Assembly: GCA_034766995.1 (NCBI GenBank)
Contig: CM068320.1
Location: 5,856,001-5,920,000, forward strand
Source of the DNA: Acanthacorydalis orientalis
Lineage: Eukaryota; Arthropoda; Insecta; Megaloptera; Corydalidae
Direction: 5' to 3'
Length of the DNA stretch: 64,000 bases
The first letter of the stretch is position 1. Each line of letters begins with the position of its first letter. This document shows positions 50,643 to 63,436 of the stretch, in pieces. A program made the translations under genes and the position numbers. Below the pieces are notes generated by a model. It had not been told where the DNA came from and searched no databases. It saw nothing but the letters and a program-made list of their open reading frames with translations.

Positions 50643-51121
50643 CCATCATCATCAGCCTATGTTAATCCACTGCTGGATAAAGGCCTCTTCATTCCTTTCC
50701 ACTTTGTAGGATTCAATGTCTCTCTTTTCCACTGATTTCCAATAAACATTTTAATTTACTTATCCCATCTGTACATTGGTCTCTTTCTTAGTTTTTTTAT
50801 ATTCGTTGCTTCCCAGTTAATAATTTCGGTTGTCCATCGGTCGTCTTCTCTTCTTGCAGCATGCCCCGCCAATCACAATTTCAGACACTTTATTCTTCTA
50901 ATTACATTTGTGACTCCTTTCTGTTTTCGTACCAATTCTATTCTTTTCCTATCTCTTCTTGTTATTCCTATCATGCATCTTTATATATTTCTCTGTGTTG
51001 TTTGAAGTCTTTGAATGATATTGGCATTAAAGACCCATGTTTCGCTGCCATAGATAAGGGATGGTATTATACATTGATCAAATACTTTTATCTTCGAACA
51101 GAATGGGGTGGTTGATTTTTT

Positions 51122-51122
<1 letters not shown>
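50643..51122 (-). mobile_element. LINE 3'-end fragment, copy 3 (longest, 480 bp)
   Basis: Minus-strand translation from the truncated end gives VFDQCIIPSLIYGSETWVFN and IIQRLQTTQRNI. This is the segment after the reverse transcriptase palm in which LINEs typically read LF-CI-P--TYG-ETW, followed by A-QR-M-R-ML-I--RDR. The frame breaks and continues with IGITRRDRKR, AGHAARREDDRWTTEIINW and PMYRWDK, to the tail in GAT repeats. Frameshifts and stops show it is a dead insertion, 5'-truncated as is usual for LINEs. Copies 1 and 2 are shorter pieces of the same family in the same orientation. Confidence 0.85.

Positions 51123-51153
<31 letters not shown>
51123..51153. repeat. (TA)n at the truncation point of LINE copy 3
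   Basis: About 30 bp of TA. Confidence 0.95.
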
Positions 51154-51158
<5 letters not shown>

Positions 51159-51726
51159 TTTTTATAGAAATGTATCTCGGAAATTATAAAATTTACGAGA
51201 ATCAATTATTTTTTTGACAAATATAATTATAAATATTCTGAGATTACATACTTAAGAATTTTTTATGTTGTTACAAAAAATTTATAGTGTTTATTTATAA
51301 GATTTATTTTATAAAAATATTTTAAATAAAATAAATGTTCCATTAATGATATTATGTAGAATTCTTTCAACAAGTCTACTAGGTGTTCATACACATATTT
51401 TAATCTGTATTTATATATTAATACCATAAATGCATATTTAGGTAGATAAACAAATTAAATATACATACCTTAATATACTGGAGTAGATACAAAATACAGC
51501 AATACACATGAAAATACTGATTTTATGCCGAGGAATGACGATAAAAATGTGATATTTTTTTAAAGTGAAATTGAATTATATATATTTCCTTCAATAGATT
51601 ATATGTAATTCAAATGCTGTTTTTAACTATTTTTTTATTCTTAAAAATATTTGCATAAATATTATCTCAACGAAATGAAAAAATATATAATAATAAAAAC
51701 CTATAAAAATGTCTTTAAATTAATAA
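51154..51726. other. AT-rich spacer
   Basis: No feature seen. Confidence 0.5.
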
Positions 51727-51794
<68 letters not shown>

Positions 51795-51797
51795 CAG
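51727..51797. repeat. (TA)n microsatellite
   Basis: About 55 bp of TA with one TATG unit near each end. Confidence 0.97.
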
Positions 51798-53255
51798 AAT
51801 ATGTATTCTGTGTTTAATTTATTATTTTTTTAAATGAAACCACTTCAAGAATAAATAAAGTTGTACAAAATTCATACAGCGTTTCATTAAAATGTCTTGT
51901 AAAATTAAATAATAAATGTATTGTTTAACATGAAATAATGTCCATTAAAATTTTTTTTTCATAATAAATTACTTCATTATCTTTAGACTGGAAAAAGTAT
52001 GAAGCTTAATGCAAAGTAAGCAAAAACAAATCTTACTGTTAATAAATTCGAGTATAACGTATACGATTTATTATTCTAATTCTTTGTGTATACTATTCTT
52101 TTCTTCGTACAAAATATGAGCAAGAAGTCGCTGTTTCATATAAACATACTAAATTTTTGTCAAATAGTTTCATATGATATATATTACACCATTTATCGGA
52201 ATATATTGCTGCAGATTACTGAAAAACAAATTGTTCTACGTGAACGTATATTGAGAATGATTCAATTAAATTTGATGTGAAAAGAGTAAGGTGACAGTAT
52301 AATTTTACAGAACTTTTAAACTTTATTCATAAAACTTAACTTTTTTCTTGTCTCTTATAAAAGTAAATTTAAATTTTTTACTTACGTTTTTTATAAACAA
52401 ACATGCTTAAAGAAGAAAAATGGACAAAATTTTTTATAAATTATATATTTTAATACAAAAATATATTTTATTTCACACTGTTCTTCAAAATTATTAGAAT
52501 AAAAATTTACTGTAATTTAATTAGAATTTAATGAATAAGCTCAAAATTATTTTATTATTTTTTTATTTTCATAACTAAGCTTATTAGAAATAAAAACAAG
52601 TAATTCTTTTTTTTTGTTGTATATAATAAGATTAGTTTTAAATATTTTAAAAGTTATTTTTTAATTAATTATGCTATCATACTTTAAAATATATAATTTT
52701 TTAACAAAATTATATAATTTTAATTGATATATTCACCTTAAAAGAAAAATATATTTTTCTTAATTGAAATCAATTAAATACATTAATAAATTAAAATTAT
52801 AACAGTAACTACCAAAACCATATTATTTACGACTTAAATGTTTATTTTTATTTATATTCAAATATTTGGAAAGAAGATAAGCAAATATATTTAATAAAAA
52901 TAAGATGATCTTACAATCAACTTGAGTATATAATCACAATTTACAAAAAAAGAATCAATATTTAGTATAAGTTCTCTTCAGACTCTGTTTATATGTAGTT
53001 AAATATAACAAACATATAAAATACAAACTGTATCGAAGTAGTGAAAATAAACTCAATTCTCTTAAATGGACTTCCATTTATATTTATTTTTTTGTTATTC
53101 GAATTCAATACACGGTGCGAGAAAAACGAAATACAATAGAATCTATTAATAAATGACTTTTATTTTAATTTAAATTAACGTTTTAGGGATTGATATCCAC
53201 CTTTTCCGGGAAAACAATTTTGTGAGTGATTTTTACTTGCGGTTCGTTTTATACC

Positions 53256-53257
<2 letters not shown>
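51798..53257. other. Gene-free AT-rich stretch
   Basis: The 64-codon plus frame 52086-52280 is A/T-driven. Nothing supported. Confidence 0.5.

Positions 53258-53304
<47 letters not shown>
53258..53304. repeat. (TA)n microsatellite
   Basis: About 46 bp of TA. Confidence 0.97.
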
Positions 53305-53310
<6 letters not shown>

Positions 53311-53462
53311 CGTGTATGATTTGAATGTATGTGTGAATAAATACATTGTTTCTTCAATGAAAGAAAATAAAAATAAAAGAATTTGAAATCTAACAAGTCA
53401 AGAAATATATATAAATTACAAAAATGTTCATTTGGTTGAGTTTTATGTGTTTCTAATTATAA

Positions 53463-53466
<4 letters not shown>

Positions 53467-53504
<38 letters not shown>

Positions 53505-53512
53505 GTATGTAT
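53467..53512. repeat. (TA)n microsatellite
   Basis: About 38 bp of TA then CGTATGTATA. Confidence 0.96.
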
Positions 53513-54189
53513 ATTATTTCGTAATAATTATAAAGAGCTTTGTTCAAAAATAATGTTTACTTTTACAATTTTTAATTCTTCTTTCGTATATATTTATATA
53601 ATATTTAATATCTGTAAGCAAAAATAGTTAAAGTATATACTACTCGTATATAAGCATGAACATACAAATTAATATACAATCATATTGTCATAAATGTTTA
53701 CTTACTGTATTAATATTTACACTTTTTTTCGCTTTTATCATTATAATTGGTTGTCTATTACTAATAATGTACAATCATATAATTTTGTGCAAAACTTAAT
53801 TGACAGTTGTATGTTACGATAGTATTTCAAATATTTCAGTATTATAATATTTTTGAGTTATTTAAAACCCAAAAATAAAAGAAAAAAAGTTGTGTACAAA
53901 AATGATATAACTAGATTTAACTAACAATGATAAAAATATTTCTAAGGTAAATATTACTCAAGATGAGTTTATATACTACTTGGAAGTAGATTTAATATGA
54001 TGAACTACAAAAAATCTTCCACAATAGCTCACATGTATTAAATGGTATGACGTATTGAAATAGAGCAAAAAAGAAAAGGGCTTAGAATATAACGTCTCAA
54101 ATAATAAATTTATTTTTCGATATCGCCATTAGTTTTAATATAATTCTAATAACGTGTAAAAAGTTTATTTATTCGTTCAGTGAATAAAT
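53513..54189. other. Gene-free AT-rich stretch
   Basis: No supported feature. Confidence 0.5.
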
Positions 54190-54560
54190 ATTACATTTAT
54201 TTCTCCTATTAATATTTCTCTGTAGCATTATTTTCATCGTAAGAATAGAAACTTCTTTCATGAAGGTTAGTTGATGCCAGATCTGGACTGAAAGATATAT
54301 GTAGGAGAACATCAGATTGATTTCAGTTTCTGGATTAGTTTTGAAGTGCATAGTTTCGCATTGTCATGCTAATATTCCAGTCGTGATCTTGAACATAACG
54401 ACACATCTTCCCAATTTTCTCGAGAATTTAATGTACCGTTGTAAGGTCATAGTTGTTTTCTCATAAAGCCACCAAACTAAGATATTATCCATATCAGGCC
54501 ACTTTTTTACAAAGGTTGACCTACTTTACGCTTCTCTAAGCGATTTGTCAGGAGATATTC
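54190..54560 (-). pseudogene. MLE-G: heavily decayed mariner transposase fragment
   Basis: Minus-strand translation in shifting frames gives the expected order of mariner motifs: KRKVGQPL, ILVWWL (family VM-L-VWWD), then HDNAKLCTSKLIQKL with the second catalytic aspartate, and LLHISFSPDLASTN near 54280. In the last, the family PPYSPDLAPSD has become ISFSPDLASTN, so the third aspartate is asparagine. Both ends of the element are unrecognisable. Clearly the oldest transposase fossil here. The 60-codon frame at 54169-54351 reads through part of it out of frame. Confidence 0.6.
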
Positions 54561-55930
54561 CAATAAATGTTGCTTTACTTTATAATAAAAATCATGCATC
54601 ATCTTCAATTTCATGTCAGAAATTTTTTTTCCGATAAAATTCAATCTGTTTGACTTCCACTTCCGATGTCAACATTTGCGCTTTCCAACGAGAACAAATC
54701 TTTCTATAGACATAAATGTGTATGATATAGTCTACTCTTTCTTAATGTCTTTTAAATTTTGCGGCAATAGCATTTTAAATTATCTGATGATATTCTTTGA
54801 CTATATAATCAACACATTGTTAATAAATTAGACATTTTCCATTATATATCTGTCTGAATGAGGTCCGTCGTTCAAATCGGACATGTCAAGATCAAAGTTG
54901 TTAATTTTCAATCCAATTAATTGTAATAGATTTGTCAAGATAAGAATCATCATAAAAATATTTAGTCCCTTTAAATGTCTGTGGATTGTACACTTTATTA
55001 AGCTCTAAAACATTCAATGACAGAATAATATATAATAGTAGTAAGACTACCTGTATGTACTTCCATATTTATTTTCAATTCATATAATTTACTACAGTTA
55101 GTCGATGCAATTGTGTAAAGTTATACGTATTGCTTTAAAGCAGACAATACGTATTCATAAAACTTGATACATCCTCTTATTCAAAAGTTATGAGCTGTGT
55201 ATATAAATATGTTCTCTCACGTTGAGTTATTATACTTGCTTTATATATTTTTAAAAATGAGTAAATGCGTTCTTAAACACTAGTAAGGGAAATTATACAC
55301 TTTCAAATTAACTCAATAAGTGCAGCTATTTGAATATATCATTTGTAAACTTTAGGTAATAAAATAAACAAAGAGAGTACATTTTTATATTTTGAGTACG
55401 CATATAACAAAAATATAAAAAAAATAAATCAGTGCGGTACGAATATTCAGTATTTTGTATCTATTCTGGAAGAATATTTACATATTTCAAAAAACTTTAA
55501 GTTTTTATTCGATTTAACAAACATTCACTTCTGTATTCCCGCACAAATAAATTTCCCACTCATTTCATAAATAAAAATTTGTTTCTAATGAAAAATGTTG
55601 AATAATTAATTATTGGCCATTTTTGAATATGGGGTGTGCTCAATTTTTTGATCGTGATATCATTTGCAGAAGGCTAAAGTACAAAAAAATTAATATACGC
55701 TGTGTTTTGCCATTAAGTTTTAATATTTCTACCTTTTAATTTAAAATATCTATCCGCCTCGGTGGATATAGTACTGATGTTTATTACTTTTCATTTTTAT
55801 ATTTCATAGTTTCCGGTAAACAAGTAGGAGATCTTCATATTTATTTAATATACATTGTGAGATAAAATCTTTTTGTTTTAAATGAACTTTATAATTAATT
55901 AATGTTGTAATATTTCAAGTTATATCTTAG

Positions 55931-55933
<3 letters not shown>
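54561..55933. other. AT-rich stretch, possibly including more MLE-G at its start
   Basis: 54561-54750 has more balanced composition and may be the N-terminal part of MLE-G, but no motif is readable. The rest is featureless. Confidence 0.4.

Positions 55934-55978
<45 letters not shown>
55934..55978. repeat. (TA)n microsatellite
   Basis: About 44 bp of TA. Confidence 0.97.
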
Positions 55979-55980
<2 letters not shown>

Positions 55981-56385
55981 TAGACTTATCCACAAGGAAG
56001 TTTTTAATTATTTATGACAAATGTTTTTTTGATATTCCTGAATGTAATACATTACAACTGCTAATTAAGCACCAAGACGTGAATTAACAAATCATCTTAA
56101 AGATACCATTCGAGATATTTATATACGATTAGAAATTTTACTGTCAATTGATTTCTCAAATATTACAAATATATATTATATACAATAGAGGTGATTACAA
56201 TAAATACAAAAAAATGTACTATCACAGTATTTTGTTTTTGTTAATGATGAATAAAATTATAATTATTATTAATACTATACTTTTATTTTTTTACCATTCA
56301 GATTATTTTAATACTATAATTAACTAGGAAATAAAAATATAAATATTGTACTTATTGCAAACATTTGATATTTCCGACACATACG

Positions 56386-56387
<2 letters not shown>
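55979..56387. other. AT-rich spacer
   Basis: No feature seen. Confidence 0.5.

Positions 56388-56423
<36 letters not shown>
56388..56423. repeat. (TA)n microsatellite
   Basis: About 34 bp of TA after ACGTATGTA. Confidence 0.96.
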
Positions 56424-56424
<1 letters not shown>

Positions 56425-56591
56425 CTCTTTCCAATAATACTGAGATTACCAAAGATCATCTAGATGGCTTTGATATATAATCAGTATTGTCATTTAATCA
56501 TTCACATTTCACTTCATTTTTAATCAAAAGCACGAACACAGTTGACTAGCTAGTGGCTACTATCAAATTGCTCATTATCTACATGTAATAG

Positions 56592-56644
56592 GTTAGCTAG
56601 TTCATTTACTACTTGATCCAATTACGATGTGTGAACTAGCTAAC
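56592..56644. repeat. Perfect 13-bp inverted repeat (hairpin)
   Basis: GTTAGCTAGTTCA (56592-56604) and its exact complement TGAACTAGCTAAC (56632-56644) with a 27-nt loop. A related word, ACTAGCTAGTGGC, lies 40 bp upstream. Confidence 0.7.
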
Positions 56645-56755
56645 AGTAGCATGTAAACACGCTTCGTTTAAAACCCTCTTAAAAAAGGTATACAATTACA
56701 TTTTTATTTTAAATCTGTTGAGGATAGCACTCATTAATTTAAATGACATTATATA

Positions 56756-56890
56756 CAGTGGACCTCCGTTTAACACGTTCTCATATTAGGCGCAATCGTA
56801 TAACAGGACGTAAAAAATGCGACCAGGTCTAATAAAATATTTTGACACACTCTTCGATTATTTTCATTAGAAACGCCGTAGGTACTTACC
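56756..56890 (+). mobile_element. Possible pogo/Tigger-like terminal fragment
   Basis: After a TATATA flank the sequence begins CAGTGGACCTCCGTTTAACA and continues with ATAACAGGACG. This style (CAGT start, a T-run followed by ACGCG-like words) is typical of pogo/Tigger ends. No matching right end was found. Confidence 0.4.
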
Positions 56891-57649
56891 TCTTTTTCAT
56901 GTATGCATAGGGAAGTGTTATAAAAGATGCAAATGTTTATCGTAAAAAAATAAAATGAGAATGTTGATATTTAAGGATATAACGGAAAAAAAATTATTTT
57001 ATTTAAAATCAAACCAAAAATTAAAATGAAGTACTAAAGTAATATTTATTCGTTCCCACTAACCTCAAATAAGTTCAGACGACATGGTATTATTGACATT
57101 AACTGTACAGATTCATTGCTTGAAGAATCAATAATTTCATCTCTGTTATTATAGTTATTTAAAAGCATTTTTTTCAAATTATTTTTAGCTTGAAAATATG
57201 AAGACATGTATAAACTTATATGACATAAGTATTTTTTTTCTTTATTATATTTTTTTATAATCTTAAGATATATTTCATATTTTAGTTTTGAAATAGTTAA
57301 ACTTTTCTTAAATAAATTTCATACATAAACAATAAAGAATATATGAGACAATATTGAAAAAAAATCATAAAAAACTGTTAAAAATATTGAAATTAAGAAG
57401 ACAGTCAGTAAGTAAATACTACAAATTTGCTTGTAATAGTAAGTTATATGTATGATAACTGATACTATATATTAAAATTTGAAAAAAAAATGATTTGTTT
57501 CTTTTTCTACAATTATTTTATGATTATGAATATTATAACTTATAACATTAGATTCCAGTTTTAAAATATTCAGGTTACAATTTGATGGGAAAAAATAAAA
57601 CTTAACTGACTGTAGTTATTGACAAACTTTATTGATTATTAAAAAATTA

Positions 57650-57650
<1 letters not shown>
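56891..57650. other. Gene-free AT-rich stretch
   Basis: No supported feature. Confidence 0.5.

Positions 57651-57676
<26 letters not shown>
57651..57676. repeat. (TA)n microsatellite
   Basis: About 24 bp of TA. Confidence 0.93.
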
Positions 57677-57681
<5 letters not shown>

Positions 57682-58367
57682 AAGAAAATGTTATCAATTC
57701 AAACTTTCATTATATTTTTCGAAGTGTTAAACATGTCAATACTTGTAGTGATAGTTTGACGTTCACTATTTCTAACTTTACCTACTGTACAAAAATAAAT
57801 TAGAAGATAATACAAAAGAAAGTGAAATTGTAAGACATGTAACTTATACTTTTATTTAAATGCAAAAGTCTATAATAATTAAGGAAATTTCTTCAATGTT
57901 GCTACACTTTCATAGATAAATAACTTGTAAATGGACAAGACAAATATGTTTATTAATTATAATTAATTTTCCAAAAAAATACGAGGAATCGTTGTACAAT
58001 TTTATACAATCATCACACGGTTATAAAAAAATAAATGTTTTTTTTTATATTTTTTGCTATTATAGTTGATAAAGTGACGTTTTTCCAGAAGAACACGACT
58101 AAAAATACTAAAAAGTTTAATGATAACTTTACCTAAACGAAACAAAAACACGATTTTATCTTTTTGTATAACATCAAAGTGAAAAAAAAAGAATGTTAAT
58201 AATTTTATTTTTTAATTTTCATAGCATTTGTTCAACTATCGTACACATCTTTAAAAGACTATAAAATAACCACAAACGATCAATTTTATTTAAAATTCGT
58301 ATATCAAATTAAATAGGCAAATAATTTAAATAAATTATATGCCATACAAATCAAAGAAAAGATTTAA
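57677..58367 (-). other. AT-rich stretch; its end may be a 3' untranslated region
   Basis: An AATAAA on the minus strand lies near 58285, about 80 nt beyond the stop of the candidate exon at 58368-58447. Confidence 0.3.
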
Positions 58368-58447
58368 TTATTGATTACTTTCATTGTTTCTATCATCAAT
58401 TTTAATGAAGATGCCATTTTCATCAAAGAATAAAGGAAGAGAAAAAT
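58368..58447 (-). CDS. Candidate terminal exon (weak)
   Basis: On the minus strand a very good acceptor (pyrimidine-rich TTCTTTTCGTTCTCAG, AG at 58448-58449) precedes an open block ending at TAA 58368-58370. One frame reads FSLPLFFDENGIFIKIDDRN then NESNQ; a second frame is also open to a stop a few bases earlier. The FSLP frame stays open well upstream of the acceptor as well (RLYDNAIIVKTRKTFFSFSD). It could be the last exon of a small gene whose other exons are at 59002-59063 and 59212-59239, but splicing at this acceptor from the preceding exon would select the other frame. No protein family is identified. Confidence 0.25.
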
Positions 58448-58829
58448 CTGAGAACGAAAAGAACGTTTTCCGTGTCTTAACAATGATAGCATTATCATAC
58501 AAACGTACATAATAAATAATAGAAAAAAATAATATTTAATTATTTAATATTCATTTGTCAAAATGGATATAAGTTAATATTAAATGAAGAAATGACATTC
58601 AGATTAACAGGAGATTATTAAAAAAAAACTTTAAGTTTGAAAGAATTTAAGCAAAATATCTCAAGAATTAATTCACAATATGCTATTTCTTAAGATGCTG
58701 ATTTCAATTGCATTGTAATAAGAATTCCTTAAATAAAACATTGTCTTTATTTTACATAGAAGAATCATTTCAGTAAACGTAAGTTCACGCGAATAAGTTA
58801 GTTGTATAAAATTTAATTTCAATAATTAT
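58448..58829. other. AT-rich stretch (possible intron)
   Basis: Lies between candidate exons. No other feature. Confidence 0.35.
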
Positions 58830-58849
58830 TTAATATATATATATATATA

Positions 58850-58924
<75 letters not shown>

Positions 58925-58925
58925 A
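58830..58925. repeat. (TA)n microsatellite cluster
   Basis: Several TA tracts separated by AATATAATATA and ACATACATA. Confidence 0.97.
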
Positions 58926-59001
58926 ATAACGAATTTTTCCTCTATGTTAATAATAAGTCATACTTCAAGGAAATTGTTTATTTTTCTATACAAAATCTTA
59001 C

Positions 59002-59063
59002 CTTGTCATCAGTATCTTCATAGATGTTCAAACGTATAAGCCAACCTGTTTGATACAGACTTG
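59002..59063 (-). CDS. Candidate internal exon (weak)
   Basis: On the minus strand, acceptor CTCTAAG (ending at 59064) and a consensus donor AAG|GTAAGA (GT at 59001-59000) bound 62 bp. One open frame reads SLYQTGWLIRLNIYEDTDDK, with a composition unlike chance AT-rich frames. It is phase-compatible with the upstream block at 59212-59239: one base plus two bases make a proline codon. Product unknown. Confidence 0.27.
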
Positions 59064-59211
59064 CTTAGAGCTTTCTTTCATTTAAATTTCACTCAAAATT
59101 CATAGTGAGCTAGAATAGAACTGACAGCGTGATAGTCATGATATCATCTTTTTACATCAAACACACACCATTGTGTTTATCTAAATACGGATTCATGAAA
59201 TTATCACTTAC
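59064..59211 (-). other. Possible 148-bp intron
   Basis: Minus strand: begins GTAAGTG at 59211 and ends AAAGCTCTAAG at 59064. The length is typical of insect introns, but the pyrimidine tract is poor. Confidence 0.25.
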
Positions 59212-59239
59212 GGCAACATATTCTTCCAAGCATTTTCAT
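59212..59239 (-). CDS. Candidate first coding block (weak)
   Basis: Minus strand: ATG at 59237-59239, reading MKMLGRICC and then a donor C|GTAAGTG. Too short to judge alone; called only because donor and phase fit the block at 59002-59063. Without splicing, the frame ends two codons later. Confidence 0.2.
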
Positions 59240-59313
59240 TTAATTAACACAATGAAGTATAATACAATTTGTTAATTAAATACAATTAACATTGAATTGG
59301 ATATATACGAAAC

Positions 59314-59316
<3 letters not shown>

Positions 59317-59346
<30 letters not shown>

Positions 59347-59390
59347 AGTGTATATATATATATATATATATATATAAAGGTGTTTTATGG

Positions 59391-59434
<44 letters not shown>
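59317..59434. repeat. (TA)n microsatellite cluster, three tracts
   Basis: TA tracts of about 25, 25 and 38 bp separated by CATAAGTG and AAGGTGTTTTATGGT. Confidence 0.97.
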
Positions 59435-59435
<1 letters not shown>

Positions 59436-59565
59436 GGAAATAAAATTACAATTATATGTGTTTCATACCTGAAATCACTCTAATGCGTTATCTTAGAAGT
59501 GTTCATATTTTTTGATCATTTGAGTTTCTGTTCAACAATAAATTTTGACTCGTTTGCTATCCTGA

Positions 59566-59645
59566 GGTAAATTTCAGATAATTATAAAAATTTTACCTGA
59601 AGATGGTACATACGTTGAAAATATACTATCAAAGATTAAATCAAG
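59566..59645. repeat. GAAGATG-core dispersed repeat, inverted pair
   Basis: TATCCTGAGGTAAATTT on the left and AAATTTTACCTGAAGATGG on the right are inverted around a spacer of about 16 bp. The right half continues TACATACGTTGAAAATATAC. Same core as the copies at 32058 and 37820. Confidence 0.55.
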
Positions 59646-60120
59646 CGATTCAAAAGAATGAAATTCACCAGGAAATAATATTTTGTAAAACATTAGTATC
59701 TATTATTTATTTTTAACGAATTTTTCTAAGCGTCTTCAAGTTTTAATCCTCAACTTAAAAGAATTCAAATTTATATTTTTAATAAATTATATACGAAGTT
59801 TATATGTATTATAATTTAATAGAGTACAAATAATGGATTATATTTTCTTACTTGTACATTTATTTGTTTAATTTCATTGAATCGGTTATTGTTAAAATAA
59901 CAACAAATGTGTTTTGTTTTCAAATATGTTGGCTGTTTTAGGTTTCTAATACTTTCAAGCATATATTTTTGAAAAATATAATAATTATTAACAATTTAAG
60001 AAAAACAATGATTAAATTTTTATACTCGTAGCACTTACTAAAAGATTACATTCTTATAATATATTTTTGTCGCAATAGCATGATAGCACTTTCCTACAAT
60101 TTTTGATAATATCCCAAATA
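59646..60120. other. AT-rich spacer
   Basis: No feature seen before the TA duplication of MLE-A copy 7. Confidence 0.5.

Positions 60121-61369
<1,249 letters not shown>

Positions 61370-61420
<51 letters not shown>
61370..61420. repeat. (TA)n microsatellite
   Basis: About 48 bp of TA followed by TATG-rich sequence. Confidence 0.97.
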
Positions 61421-61421
<1 letters not shown>

Positions 61422-62636
61422 TGTATCCGTATATTAGTGTATGTATGTGCGTATGTTCGGTTATCTATGTTAGTATGCTTATAAGTTAGTGTATGTGTAT
61501 CAACGCTTATATTCAAATCCATGTATAAAAATGCGATGAAAATAACTTATGAATAAAATTATGAATACGATTTCATATTTTTATAATATATTGTTCGTTT
61601 TTATGTAATATTTTTTTTTGGATCATGAAGTACAGAAAATGCTTTATTGCAGTTTCTTCCACGCTTCTGTTATTTATGTTGTACAACTAGATATTACATA
61701 TGTATGATTTTGTTAACTTTATTTTTTTACATCATTTTAACATTAAATGAAAACAAAAAAATGTATAATTTTTTTGAATAAATGACATAAAAATACAATT
61801 TGTTTGCTGGAAAATTGTAATCCTACATTGCAATACAAAGAGTTTCTATTTAAACAGTCATTTTTTTCATATCTAAATAAAATTTTTCTTTGTATAACTG
61901 AAGTAAATATAAAAAATGTTAGGTGGATGATTCCGTCACTTTTTTTCTCGCTTTTAAAATTTCAAATGTTCAATTTAAAACAAATCTCTGAAATTTATTT
62001 TGTATAAATATGTTTTTATTTTTATATACACATTATGTTTATTAAATAAAATAAATAGGTTTAACACTATTTGAACTTGTAATAAATATTGTCAATAACC
62101 GAATGCACCTCAACGCTAGCTACTAAGTTTCTGACACATAAAAAAGTCCATTCACGAGAAAAAAAATTTTGAAAATAATTTTCACTTTCCTTATATCTTT
62201 CTGTTCTTTTAGATAATAATGAATCCAGTCGTTTCTATTAGTTTATTTTATGCTAAAATCTTGTCCAGCGATTTTCTTATGGACACGGAATCGGAAAATG
62301 CTCTTAGTATACTGAACTTTTTCGAATGAAAGAAAGAAATAGAAATTGAAAAAAGTTTTGAGTTAATTTGATGGCCAGTTTAATGTTTTACTTTTTTTTA
62401 ATAATATTCTTTTTCTGGAGAAATTATCTAATATACAATAGTTTGAATTTTTTTATTGTTTTTTTTTAGGATTTTCTGAAAAGTAAGCATTTAATACACC
62501 GTCTTTTTCTCAATAAATTAAAAACTTTTTGACAGTCACCTAAGCGCATACGTTATGGTTTTTAATGGTTTGTGAAGTATTATTTTAAATTTTGTGAATA
62601 AAATGAGAAACGTCATTAATGGAAATATTTGGGTAG
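61421..62636. other. Gene-free AT-rich stretch
   Basis: A short more balanced patch at 62260-62310 (plus: CCAGCGATTTTCTTATGGAC) has an open frame of only about 22 codons. No gene recognised. Confidence 0.45.

Positions 62637-62670
<34 letters not shown>
62637..62670. repeat. (TA)n(CA)n tract abutting a pogo-like element
   Basis: About 24 bp of TA followed by CACACACA, ending at the first base of the transposon. Confidence 0.93.
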
Positions 62671-62671
<1 letters not shown>

Positions 62672-63186
62672 CTGTCTCCCAATTTACGTGGACTTTTTTA
62701 CACGAGTTTTTTTTACCCGCAAAATTATACCTCTATTTACGCGGTACTTTTTATACGCGGTATTGATTTACGCGGTCAAATAGATTTCATTTTATATAAT
62801 TTTTCATTGTATTTATATGTCAAATTGACGCAAATTCTTACTTGAACATATAAAAGCACGGCAGTGCAATACAAAACATGCTCAGAGAGACGTAACATTG
62901 CCTTACTAATCATCTTTGCGATCCTAATTTACGAAGCCAGAAAATATATTTTGCTAGAAATTTTAAAAATACGTAACAAGTGGATACAAGTGACACCGAA
63001 TAAAATTTATCTACTTTTGTTTTCTAAAACGTCATTATTTTTTTTAATTTATGTGAAATAAATATGTGTTTCTACAATTTTACTAGCTTTTATTTCTAAT
63101 ATTTTTCTATTGTAATGACAGACTCAATTTACTCGAGAAAAACAAATCCACGTGGAACGGACACTCCGCGTAAATTGAGGGACGGG
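62671..63186 (+). mobile_element. Pogo/Tigger-like miniature transposon (516 bp)
   Basis: Imperfect terminal repeats: CCTGTCTCCCAATTTACGTG at the left and the complement of CGCGTAAATTGAGGGACGGG at the right. The subterminal region repeats the TTTACGCGGT and TATACGCGGT words typical of pogo/Tigger ends. TA lies at 63187-63188; the left flank is CA. Two short plus frames (62594-62845, 62864-63061) have no transposase motif, so it is non-autonomous. Family by end sequence only. Confidence 0.7.
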
Positions 63187-63220
<34 letters not shown>

Positions 63221-63240
63221 AATAGAAAGAGAAAGAAAGA
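63187..63240. repeat. Compound microsatellite (TA)n(GA)n
   Basis: About 18 bp of TA from the transposon target, then GAGAGAGAGAGAGA and GAAA variants. Confidence 0.95.
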
Positions 63241-63367
63241 AGTAAAGATAAGTAAAAGGCATTAATATAGAAAGACACAGTTTTACTAATGTCTTTAAGT
63301 CAAGATAAATGTTGGCAAGAATTCAATATTATGAATCAGTCATAATATCAAAACTAATTCAATATAC

Positions 63368-63381
63368 ATACACACACACAT

Positions 63382-63428
<47 letters not shown>

Positions 63429-63436
63429 AATATATA
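63368..63436. repeat. Compound microsatellite (CA)n(TA)n
   Basis: ACACACACATACACACA followed by about 42 bp of TA. Confidence 0.96.

Noticed and set aside
58368..59063. TRAF/MATH-domain protein for the weak minus-strand exons
   Set aside because: Only a vague resemblance of a few residues; not enough to name a family.
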